Source of the DNA: Balanoglossus misakiensis
Taxonomy: Eukaryota; Hemichordata
Direction: 5' to 3'
Assembly: GCA_040954595.2 (NCBI GenBank)
Contig: CM082596.2
Location: 5,766,001 to 5,830,000 of the forward strand
DNA length: 64,000 nt
Of this stretch, positions 49,101-59,200 are shown piece after piece. Both the position numbers and the translations under genes were made by a program. Below the pieces are notes generated by a model. That model saw only the letters and a list, made by a program, of their open reading frames with translations, searched no databases and was not told the DNA's origin. Each line of letters opens with the position of its first letter. Position 1 is the stretch's first letter.

Positions 49101-50970
49101 CACATGATCGTTCCATGAACTTTTCTTGTAATTATTGAGTAAATACAGAACAGACTTACCTAAATCACATAGTGATAAATAACAGGACCATAAAAATGGA
49201 TTATATTTTAAACTCTTTTTATAGTATTCAATTCCTTTGCTAAATCTCTCGGTATGACTGTAAGAAAACACAAGAGAAAACCAATCATACAACTTTCATT
49301 ACAGATGTCACAAATCAATGCTGTTCTTGATCACAGTGAACCATTCAAACATGTTTTTATGCCAGTCTCCGATAAACGCCACACCTACTAACTTGTAAAT
49401 GTAAGTCAACTGATATCTGATAGTAGTAGTTAGCTAGCTAGCAACATTCAACTTCCCATCCCACAGCTGTCTGTCTGTCTCTCTCTCTCTCCCCCAACAA
49501 CTCACCTATACAGATCTCCAAGCATGGAGTACACAAAACCAGCAGCATCTCCGAACTCGGTGGGAATATCATCGTGTGACTTGTTTTTATTAAAAACATT
49601 TCCAGCCAGACAGGTTTCCGACTCTGACCATCTGGCAGAAGAAAAGAAAACATGCCATCAACGCGATTTAAGGACTTCATGTGGGAAATATACAGACACA
49701 TACAAATAATGCATCTTTTCAGACTAAAAAATGAACAGAAGTAACACGGTAGAAAGCTATTCTCCTGGCTCAGCTGTTTTGTAACTTTGTTTCACTCGAA
49801 GCTCCACATACAGGAAATATTATAACTCTGTGTGTGTACATTGCAGCCAGCTATTGGTCAAGACTGATTAGCCTGGGTAACTGATTTTTAACAGAAGTAT
49901 AATCTTTATCGCAGATGCAAGCTACACTAAGCTACCAGAAGTATGCTGCTCTAATTTCCCACTCACCTTTCAAGATCTAGACAACATCTGGCAAAAAGAA
50001 ATTTACACTGTGGCGTTGGACAGCCTTTGGACTGCAGCAGCCAATATGCGTTGATGGGTCGTCCCGCCCTGTAGTAACATGTCGCCAGTAAAAACAATGC
50101 TTCATCTGATCCAACTGAAAGAGTATGAAGGGAAGCAATTAAACATCAACCAATTATTAGCAATTGCAATGATGTAGACAACAGGCATTAGAAATTAGAA
50201 CAACCAGTATCTTGTTATATAATCACTTATCTATAAATTTGAACGCTGATTCTGAAAGGCCAGTTTACATGTACCATATCCCCAAGGAATCACTTTCACT
50301 TAAGAGATGTTATATTTATGAAAACAAGATGGTGAACACTATGTTTTCTTCTTCACCTACCTTCCGCATGAAGTCTTTCTGCCAAGAATACAGCATCTTC
50401 ATAGGCATAGTGATTCAGACAGTGCCATATAGCAGCCTGTGAAATTAGATCAAAAATGAAGTGGGTGTGTTAATGATTTCAACCCCATTTTTAAGTTTCA
50501 CAGTCAACATATATCAACCCTTTTTGTCAATGCTGGTTACCCTAAGTTTACTGTTTACTGTTAACACAAACTGAAACGTGTACAAAAAACAAATGGCTGA
50601 TAAGCACACAAAGAACCACAAAAACATTAGCTTTCTCACACAAGCTATGGAGGTATCAATGGCCCAACCTTGTCTATAAACCATAACCCACAAGTCTTGT
50701 ACATCTATCACAGTCCATGTAATAGAAGAACGGACTGTGCATATATCAACATACTCAGTCACATCAGGTAAACTCAAAGCAATTTTGCACCATTAGTAAA
50801 CAAACAGGATGTTTATCAGTATAACTGCAATCTGAACCACGGTCAAGGTCATCACAGCTGTTACGTTGTGTTAATTGTTTTGTCTTCACACTAAATTCTA
50901 TCTTGGTTACCAAGATACAGCGATGGTTCACCTGGCGTTTTACGGCTTCCCCGTTGGCCGGGATCAACAT
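43127..50970 (-). CDS. CDC27: CDC27/APC3, TPR subunit of the anaphase-promoting complex
   Basis: Nineteen exons: 50970-50932, 50436-50361, 50114-49967, 49631-49506, 49257-49160, 48932-48787, 48576-48223, 47977-47853, 47286-47208, 46932-46719, 46384-46212, 45897-45745, 45477-45397, 45095-44968, 44686-44569, 44219-44091, 43936-43862, 43749-43572, 43248-43127. Total 2,562 nt in one frame, 853 residues (human about 824). It matches human CDC27 throughout: AAIWHCLNHYAYEDAVFLAE at the N terminus, GRSLLGG and SPLTPSFGILPL in the disordered linker, then the C-terminal TPR array (HHYNTSWVLCQIGRSYFE, EGMELYSTTLWHLQ, CNPNFAYAYTLLGHEYV, KQIVPKESLVYFLLGKVYKK). APC3 helps recruit CDC20/CDH1 through their IR tails. 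The first exon (MLIPANGEAVKRQ) was placed by donor and phase; an in-frame upstream ATG at 51,015 is possible. Introns 8 and 11 each carry a MITE. Confidence 0.95.
45946..46037. mobile_element. TTAA-family MITE, copy 3 (CDC27 intron 11)
   Basis: Bounded by TTAA (45,946-45,949 and 46,034-46,037), with ends CCCTTTCACC and GGTGAAGGG. TTAA duplication with a CCC-starting end is the signature of piggyBac-type elements. Confidence 0.75.
46146..46200. repeat. (TC)n and (CA)n microsatellites
   Basis: A TCTCTC run followed by imperfect CACACA just before the CDC27 exon 11 donor side; intronic. Confidence 0.8.
47393..47799. mobile_element. Foldback MITE with 9-bp target duplication (CDC27 intron 8)
   Basis: The element at 47,402-47,790 (389 bp) begins TAGTCTAGATATCTATACG and ends with its reverse complement; arms of about 125 bp are near-perfect. 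TATTCAACT at 47,393-47,401 and 47,791-47,799 is the target duplication. The centre of about 140 bp is unique and has no open frame. Confidence 0.85.
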
Positions 50971-51931
50971 AACAGTGTTAATGTGCCAACGAGCCGGGAA
51001 GAAAGGCGGTTCCAAGGATTATTATTACAATACAGGGGAATATGTTAAGTTTTTACTGACAATGTTTACGACCATTGTCCTGGAAATGGAGGAAAAGCTA
51101 GAACTTCGGGTCATTTCAGACTGTGGTACAAGAACAAGAAGTTTCTCATCTCGATATTTCAAATGGCCGATCGTTGCGAAACAATCTGTCTGGGTACCGT
51201 ACACACAGGGACAAGATCAAGGAATCGGTCTGTGTTATGTACATATGATGAAATGTACATATCTGAGAAATTACTGGCAATATACATCGCTGTAGTATGG
51301 CCGACGTACAGAACTAGTGGGCAGGGAACAAGAGATCTAAACTACCTGAACGGGTTCCTGGACAACCATACTCGCTGGAAATCTGACGAATAAATATAAA
51401 TATCTCTGGAACGTTAAATTGCGACGATTTTTACCGGCTTCGCGAATCACTCGTCAAATAACGCCCGCCATTTTGTAGCCTCGTTTTAGAATTATCATGT
51501 TTAACGTTGGTGGCGCATTTTACAGCGAAACCAACAATACTGGCGGACAAAACCCCAGGGGCAACGTGAAAGACATGGTTACATGTATATGGTGATAAAA
51601 TTATTTTTACGACATATTTTAGTCTTAAAGAAGACGAAAAAGTACAAATGAAGTTTACAAATGGCGTCAAGTGTGTAAATATCGATACTGTACATGGTAA
51701 CAGCTGAAACATACACCGTTTTTACACAAAACAAAACTGAGCAATATTGAAAACAACAGCACCTTCGTTTAGTTTTTTTGTCTTTTGTTTTATTTTATTC
51801 AGTTATAACAAGAACAATGATCAGATTACACCAAACAACTCTTTCTAGATCTGTGTGCGTAAATATTGAATGTCAAGCAGAGACTGTGGCCCAATAAATA
51901 CGTATTTCCCATTCATTTCCTTTGGCATTCT
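50971..51931. promoter_or_regulatory. CDC27 upstream region
   Basis: No gene is seen. CGCCCGCCATTTTGTAG at about 51,463-51,480 contains a YY1-like CGCCATTTT core of the kind found at housekeeping promoters, and may mark the CDC27 5' region. Open frames at 50,903-51,712 show no domain. The last bases before 51,932 border the old 3' end of the CFAP97-domain gene. Confidence 0.35.
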
Positions 51932-51976
51932 CTACATCCGAAATTTGGATATTTCATTTACCCTTCGTAAATGTTG

Positions 51977-54081
51977 TTTATAATCGGGTCCGTGAAGTTT
52001 GTTACTTATTCCTTATTCCTTATTCCTTATTCGAATGTGAAGTTTGTTACTTATTCCTTATTCCTTATTCCTTATTCGAATGTGAAGTTTGTTACTTATT
52101 CCTTATTCCTTATTCGGATTATGAAGTCTGTGACTTATTCCTTATTCGAAATCTGACTTTTTCCTTATTCGCAATCTGAAGTGTGTGACTTATTCCTTAT
52201 TCGGATTCTGAAGTCTGTGACTTTTTCCTTATTCAAAGCTTATTCCTTATTCGAAATCTGAAGCCTGTGACTTTTTCCTTATTCGAAATCTGAAGTCTGT
52301 GACTTATTCCTTATTCGGATTCTGAAGTCTGTGACTTTTTCCTTATTCAAAACTTATTCCTTATTCGAAATCTGAAGTCTGTGACTTATTCCTTATTCGC
52401 ATTCTGAAGTCTGTGACTTTTTCCTTATTCGAAATCTGAAGTCTGTGACTTGTTCCTTATTCGGATTCTGAAGTCTGTGACTTTTTCCTTATTCAAAGCT
52501 TATTCCTTATTCGAAATCTGAAGTCTGTGACTTGTTCCTTATTCGAAATCTGAAGTCTGTGACTTATTCGTTATTCGGATTCTGAAGTCTGTGACTTATT
52601 CCTTATTCGAAATCTGAAGTCTGTGACTTATTCCTTATTCGAAATCTGAAGTCTGTGACTTATTCCTTATTCGGATTCTGAAGTCTGTGACTTTTTCCTT
52701 ATTCGAAATCTGAAGTCTGTGACTTTTTCCTTATTCGGATTCTGAAGCCTGTGACTTATTCTTTATTCGAAATCTGAAGTCTGTTGTCACGACTGAGTTT
52801 GAACGCTCATAGATCCTTTCTATGATTACGTAAGAAGTCATTCACTTGTATTGACATAGGTACTTGACCCAGAGTAAACAAGCTTGTGTAATTGATACAT
52901 GTCAGAACGAGATAGAAATATCACGCGCTAAGTTGCGCTAAGTTCATGTTTAAGAAATATTAAGATGACGTGTTCCTTTTATGACTTAAGGGACCGTTCA
53001 GTTTTTACGGCCGGGGGGGGGTGGGGGGGGGAACAAAAAACCAATCGAATTTTTATAAGTTCATGTATGTTAGCATCGTTCTGTGAGGAAAGTACTATCA
53101 AAGGTCACCGTAGTTCACCCCAAAATTGGGCAAAACAATTGGACCCCATACTAGTCTAGATCCAACAAAAACCAGACCCCTCTTGTGTAAGACTCCATTA
53201 TGTGCTCCATCGCCCCCCCAAAAGCCAGGACTCTAACTGCTGTGGATGCTGAGATATGGGAAAGTAGATCAAAGGTCATCCAAGGTCACCCAAAATTTGG
53301 GAAAAAATTTTAACCCCATACTGGTCCATGTTCAACAAAAATCAAACCTCTAGCCCTATTGGTTAGCCTGGAATTAGTTATGCACATAATTAATGAGATA
53401 AGCAGGTGTCACAGGTAACCCCCAATTTTGGATTTTCAATTTGAGTCCCAACCCTCCAAACGCCAAGTCTGTACCTGCTCTGGGTGCCGAGATATATATA
53501 GGAAAGTAGGTCAAAAGTCATCTGAGGTCACCCAAAATTTGGGCAAAATTTTTTTCAGATTTTCGTCAGATTTCGAATAAGGAATAAGTCACAGACTTGA
53601 GCTTTGAATAAGGAATAAGTCACAGACTTCAGAATCCGAATAAGGAATAAGTCACAGACTTCAGAATCCGAATAAGGAATAAGTCACAGACTTCAGATTT
53701 CGAATAAGGAATAAGTCACAGACTTCAGATTTCGAATAAGGAATAAGCTTTGAATAAGGAAAAACTCACAGACTTCAGAATCCGAATAAGGAATAAGTCA
53801 CAGACTTCAGATTTCGAATAAGGAACAAGTCACAGACTTCAGAATCCGAATAAGGAATAAGTCACAGACTTGAGCTTTGAATAAGGAATAAGTCACAGAC
53901 TTCAGAATCCGAATAAGGAATAAGTCACAGACTTCAGCTTTGAATAAGGAATAAGGAATAAGTAACAAACTTCACATTCGAATAAGGAATAAGGAATAAG
54001 GAATAAGTAACAAACTTCACATTCGAATAAGGAATAAGGAATAAGGAATAAGTAACAAACTTCCAACACCTTTTATAATCG
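51977..54081. mobile_element. Foldback element with tandem-repeat arms, inserted in a coding region
   Basis: Left arm (about 51,987-52,790) and right arm (about 53,560-54,071) are inverted arrays of a unit of about 32 bp (GAAGTCTGTGACTTATTCC then TTATTCGGATTCT or variants). The outermost units are a different AAGTTTGTTACTTATTCC form in both arms. The core of about 770 bp contains imperfect repeats (TCACCCAAAATTTGGG, ACCCCATACTGGTC) and a poly-G run near 53,011, with no transposase. TTTATAATCG at 51,977-51,986 and 54,072-54,081 is a 10-bp target duplication. Ends just inside it are similar (GGTCCGTGAAGTTTGTTAC and GGTGTTGGAAGTTTGTTAC on opposite strands). Confidence 0.88.
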
Positions 54082-54974
54082 TCAAGTGTCTTTCTGTGAT
54101 CATAGAGCGATCGTTGGTCTCCAACTCGACGGAAGAATTCCAGGTTGTCTCTTATTATCTGTTCGGATTCCCTCAACCAATTTTTCTGCCGAGGGGAGGT
54201 ATCCAGTTTATTAACGTTAGATGTTCGGTAATCATAAAATGATCTTTGATCCTCAACCCGACGAAGCAGCTCCAGGTTTTCCCTACTTATTTTTTCGAAC
54301 TCCCTTAGCCGGTTTTTCTGGCGAAGTTTTGCGTCTCCCTGTTTGTTATCGTCAAGTGTCCTGTAATCATAAAAAGATCTCTGGTCTTCAACCCGCCGGA
54401 AAAGTTCCAGGTTTTCTCTGGCGATTCTCTCGGAATCTCTCAGACGGACTTTCTGGTACGACGATAGTTGGTACTTCGGTATGTGGCGTTTCAAGTGATT
54501 ATCCAAACGTGGTCTCCCGGCGTCTATTCGAAGTAACCTTTCGAATTGTTGCTTGTTTTCTTCAACTATTTTTGTGGCTCGGTCAGTATCCGATCTGCCT
54601 TTCTTTAGCCTCAAGTGTGCAAAACTAGTTGGAGTCTTGTTGTCCACGGCTGGCTGTATCCTCTCAAGTCGTTCTTTTTCTCTCTGCATAACTCTTTCTT
54701 GGTCGAAATGAAGTTTCTTCAGTTTTCTTGCTTTGATGACGTCGTAGGTAGTCACCGCGTTATCAATTGTGGCATGAGCGTTGGCAATTTTTCTCTTATG
54801 CTCCTGATCGTTCTTATTCCTCTTCTTATTCCTATCGTAGCGTCTAAACATCCCCGCTTGCCAATGCGTATCTAGGGCCGTGCTCACACCCTCCACCTTA
54901 CGACGGTGAATGTGGAATGCCTTCTCCTTGTCTCGCCTGGTAATACTTCTAATTTCTCGATGGTGCTGAAGCAT
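53934..54974 (-). CDS. CFAP97 (Hemingway)-domain ciliary protein, C terminus altered by a foldback insertion
   Basis: Intronless frame of 346 codons starting MLQHHREIRS. It is basic and coiled-coil-like. The CFAP97-domain signature runs from about residue 115: IQPAVDNKTPTSFAHLRLKK, KIVEENKQQFERLL, then ERIARENLELFRRVEDQRSF and YDYR. The last block is present three times (about 42 residues each), whereas human CFAP97D1 has one. CFAP97 family proteins serve cilia and sperm flagella. From the codon after LDDYK the frame enters the foldback element, so the last 43 residues are repeat-encoded (WKFVTYSLFLIPYS, repeated). Before insertion the frame would have gone on from LDDYK to QHLRRVNEISKFRM and a TAG at 51,932-51,934. 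An X-box lies upstream. Family call is fairly sure; the exact orthologue is not. Confidence 0.75.
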   Translation of the reverse strand: MLQHHREIRSITRRDKEKAFHIHRRKVEGVSTALDTHWQAGMFRRYDRNKKRNKNDQEHKRKIANAHATIDNAVTTYDVIKARKLKKLHFDQERVMQREKERLERIQPAVDNKTPTSFAHLRLKKGRSDTDRATKIVEENKQQFERLLRIDAGRPRLDNHLKRHIPKYQLSSYQKVRLRDSERIARENLELFRRVEDQRSFYDYRTLDDNKQGDAKLRQKNRLREFEKISRENLELLRRVEDQRSFYDYRTSNVNKLDTSPRQKNWLRESEQIIRDNLEFFRRVGDQRSLYDHRKTLDDYKRCWKFVTYSLFLIPYSNVKFVTYSLFLIPYSNVKFVTYSLFLIQS

Positions 54975-55059
54975 CTTGAACGTCTTGGGAACTCGGATTA
55001 TCCAAAAACGCGACCGGAATCCCGTCCTTACGTCTGACCACAGTCACTGCGCGTATGAC

Positions 55060-55073
55060 GTCGCCAAGGTTAC
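55060..55073 (-). promoter_or_regulatory. X-box (RFX-type) motif upstream of the CFAP97-domain gene
   Basis: The minus strand reads GTAACCTTGGCGAC, which fits GTNRCC(N0-3)RGYAAC at 11 of 12 constrained positions, about 90 bp before the ATG. A CRE-like TGACGTC overlaps it. RFX factors control ciliary genes through X-boxes near the start, which agrees with the CFAP97 call. Confidence 0.5.
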
Positions 55074-55763
55074 CTGGTCGTAAAAATACCTGTACCCATC
55101 TCATTCACTTGTTGAACGTCAGCGCGATCACCCGTACGAGTTACTCTGTATCGATTCACTCACAAATCTTTTGTGTTGTCTTTTCCTGTATATCGCTTTC
55201 ATCCACTTAGACAGACAAAAGAAGTACATGCATCCTCTTCTCTTTGGGGGATTACCCTTCGAACTTTAGAAGTTGGAGAGGGTTAAGCAAATAAAACCAA
55301 CCACAGCACAGTAAGACAACATTCCTGGTCAAACCAGGTATCGACTACTTACCGACCATTAGCAGCATCACCAACGACCAGAAACCTCTGAAATTTCGAC
55401 CATGTAGTCAAGTCAGGCAGTTGTTTTCATGTTCCACAGACATCAAGGCTCCGGCTAGATTATATACTTGTTCATGCATCACTTTCTATACCTAGAAACA
55501 AACAAAAAACTGATATCAATCCAAACAGTTTAAAGGTAATTTCACTATTATAAAATTACAAATTAGAAAATTTTAAACAAGCAAACTTGCTGTTTATTTA
55601 CTTATTGTTGATAATTGTTAGGTGTCTCTCAATAAAATGATGAATAAATGTGAACACAACACCTCCAGCAGTTTCATCTGCAGTGTCTTCTTTCTCTGTT
55701 ACTCCATAAGGCAATTTCTGCTGTACCTCTCATAGACTCTATTTGATTATTCAAAACCCACTA

Positions 55764-55955
55764 TTAAAGGTATACAGTCACCTTCAATTTACATACGCCC
55801 ATATATGGCTGAAATTGCGTATTTGAGCATTCTAAAGCACATATGGTGGCGCTCTTTTTTGGGTGTGCCACCCACTGAAAATGCGTGATTGGCTAGATCT
55901 CAAGTTTACCATGGTAACTGTAGCTAAACTTCCATAGGTGACCGTATACCTTTAA
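55764..55955. mobile_element. MITE flanked by TTAA
   Basis: Inverted ends AGGTATACAGTCACCT and AGGTGACCGTATACCT lie directly inside TTAA at 55,764-55,767 and 55,952-55,955. Length about 184 bp, no open frame. It is unrelated in sequence to the CCCTTTCACC family. Confidence 0.7.
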
Positions 55956-56129
55956 ATGAAGACGTGATGACAGAGCAAAAACACATAACAATACAAATAA
56001 ACAAACAGCTTGAACAAGTACATGTTTGAATAATTAATTGTGCAACTTCTTCTTCACTTATATGTATGAACAGACATGACAAATGAACAAATAAAAAAAG
56101 ACGAAAATAAATAAACAAGAGAAATATGT

Positions 56130-56135
56130 TTTATT
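56130..56135 (-). terminator. Candidate poly(A) signal of BMS1
   Basis: TTTATT, AATAAA on the minus strand, about 150 bp downstream of the BMS1 stop codon. Confidence 0.45.
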
Positions 56136-56283
56136 GTCATCATTGTCATTTACATATTCCAATGTCTTCTGATGAATTAACTATCATTTTATGGCTTTGC
56201 TTTTATAATTTATGGAAAGGTGTTTTGTGTAATACTGTATTGAAGATTCCAAACAGCTCTCAGTGAGTATCACACTGAAATAT

Positions 56284-59200
56284 TCAATCTTTTTTCTGGT
56301 TGTCTTTCTTTTTTTGCAACTTTCCCATCAGTCTAAACATTTCCTTCTTCTCTTTCCTCTGCCTGTTTATCAGTTTGTCTCCCTGAACTTTCATCTGTCA
56401 AATAAAAAAATATAATAGCAGTTAAGTACGCGCAGAATACAAAATACAGAGCAAAAGTTTGCTGACATTAACAGTCATAGATTACAGGTGTTCATATAGT
56501 TTGTACATACCTGGTTTCTGTGTTCCTTGACTCTCATTTTCATTGCCTGGTTTTGCTTACGTGTCTTGTGCTGATTAATTGTTGATAACTGCCGCAGAAG
56601 ATTGACGACCTGATCAGACGAACACAAAAAGAGAACTCGCGTTTTATTATATAGTTACAACAACCCGAAAGTCGTCATTCCCTTAGAAAACATAACATTA
56701 CATGCATATTTCTGTTCTCCTGTCATTTTGAGGTGCTCAAAACAGGTGCAACTAGTCTCCCTACTTTCCTTGACACTATTCTGTTTTGAGATCACTGGTG
56801 CTCATATTAACCCTTTCACCCCTTGTTCCCTCTTTAGAGGTCCAACCTCACCATAGAAAATAATAGGTTTGGACTGAACCATGGTGGTGAAAGGGTTAAA
56901 TGTGCCTTCAATGCAGTTATAACTGTAATGAAGACATACAACTCACCCTACGCTCCCCTGGTTCTCTGATGACAACTCTGTGCTTCTCCAGAAGAGGGTC
57001 CACTTTCTGTTTCTTCTTCTTGGTCGCTTCCTGCTTGGGTTTGGCGTTGAACGGCAGTTCTTTTTGCAGTTGCTTTGGAATGCGTATGGGATTGAACACT
57101 CTTGGTTTCCTTGCGATTGGCTGCAACAGAGACGCACATATCAGATTAGACTGTAACCTGCCAGCCATGATCAGTCAACATTGCCTTTCTGTACATCATG
57201 CATACTTGTGCAAGGAATTAAACAGTGCCAACTCCAATACTAGTCTTCTGTTGGACATATTTCCTGAAGTTGAAATTTATTTATCTCAACTTGAACCTGA
57301 ATATACAGTGAACACTGTCTTTACAAACGCCCCTCTAATCAAGACATTTCGCTATTAAGGGCAGATTTTCTGGTATAGGTGTCCTTCATGAACAGGTTTC
57401 ACTGTATATTCAAAACAGTAGACTGTGAACCTAAATGCAATGACAAAATTTACCATGAAGTACAAGGCAACTCACCTTATAGAGGGAGTCTTCCGACTGT
57501 TGTATCGCCAAGTTTCTTTCTTTCCTGAGCTGTCCTGTTGTCTTCATGCCGACCCATTTATCTTTCTTGTCTTTCGGTAGCAGTAATGACGTGACAGGGT
57601 TGTAGAATTTGGGAACCATCACTGGGTACCACGTTCTCACAAACACAATATCTGGTCGAAGAAAAAGAACCGTCCCTGCACATTACACAGTGGCTAAGAT
57701 GTTGTGTTTCTGTCTGAACAAATACGGTACATGCAAGTGTGAATTAAACCATACCGGGCATATTCAACCTCACTGTGTGTCCCTCTGCATGTTTGACATG
57801 TTTATATGCACGTATTAAGTATGTACCTAGTTTGGATCACACACGCACACAGACGGGGCTCAAAATCATCACGTACCACTCATGATCAGCTTGTCTTCAA
57901 AGGTAGCACGGAATGCGCCCTCTGGTGTTCGCACCGATTTCTTGATCTGTCCACGAATTCCACTCACTGAGCGAATAGCTGCACCTTCGAACTTAGCCAC
58001 TTCCAGTTGGGAACTAAACATTCCCTGGAAAGACAGAAAGACCAAACTCTAATCTATTAATTTCACAAATTTTAACAAAGCTGTCTGGCCTTGGTATGCA
58101 AGTTTAAATAACAGAAAGTAATTTGAATACGCTGTTCACTTTTTTTGAATCAAAGACCCAATTCACATAATATGGATCCAAGTTTTGATGTGGATATATA
58201 CAAAGCTAGTTGAGACTGGTGAGGACTTATTACCTTGATGAAAGCAGTGTTCTTGTAAATCTTGAATGGTGCACCGGTCAGTTTTAATTTCTTGACAATT
58301 GTAACCGATTTATCCAAATCAAGGACCGTTCCAGTGGCTGCAATTCTGAAACGTGACTGAAAAAAATACAACAAAACAAGAGTTAATGAATGGCAATGAA
58401 TGGAAAAAAAGTCTTAATTAGGAACTACAAAAACAAACATGGAGAAAAACTTACTGAGATGTCACACACTGACTGAATCCCCAAAATTCCAGTTCCTGGT
58501 GGTGTGATGGGTCCTGTAATACAATGTCAAGACAAGATTAAAAATCAGATGGTTTACATTTCTACAGTAGAGAGACCAATCACTGCAATTTCAGTACAAC
58601 ATTATTTCCACTTTTCATGTATCTTTTATTGATGAGCATATGATTTTCTTCCATGTTGTCTACAAGGCACACTTTTCTGTGGATGATATAAGGTACAATG
58701 ATGAATACTCAAAACAAATCTCAAGAAACTATCGTATAGCACACCTAACCAATCATCCTGAACCAACTCATATCCCAGTATAGTAGTAAGGATGTGGGAA
58801 GTCCCATAACAAAAGATAACATAACAAATTCTTAGCAGCAGACTCACTGATGACTTTCTGATGATTTCGTACTCACCCCAAATAGTCGCATGGCAATGCA
58901 AATGTTCCGGTGTGTATTTCAACAACCTGTGTCGACCGTTGTGATCTTGTATGGAATACATGGGCAAAGTTTGGAATCGACGCCATCCCAATGAGATAAT
59001 CAGAGGATCCCGGGTCTTCAGAATTCTATCGTACCATCTGTGCTTCTTCAGTCGCACCTGTAAAAACATGGATGACATACATCATTATAAGAGTTTTAGA
59101 ACAGCGTCTCCAAATTAGCTTGAAATGAATTGGCTTTGTCCCAAGATGTTGAATTTCATGTGCTCTAGGAGACAAGCAGTCCAAAACAAAGGATTATAGT

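Larger units (their letters stand above)
55074..56283. other. Intergenic between BMS1 and the CFAP97-domain gene
   Basis: No gene is seen apart from a small MITE (55,764-55,955). The right end is the BMS1 3' flank, with TTTATT (AATAAA on the minus strand) at 56,130-56,135, about 150 bp past the BMS1 stop, as the likely poly(A) signal. Confidence 0.5.

Noticed and set aside
51431-51712. Possible first exon of CDC27 (minus strand, 93 codons)
   Set aside because: The frame hits a stop and has no donor in phase with AAIWHCLNHY. The exon ending AVKRQ at 50,932 has a GT donor in phase.
51922-52179. Plus-strand YSLFLIPYS-type repeat proteins
   Set aside because: They are translations of the foldback arm. 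Only the minus-strand fusion to the CFAP97-domain frame has a real upstream coding region.
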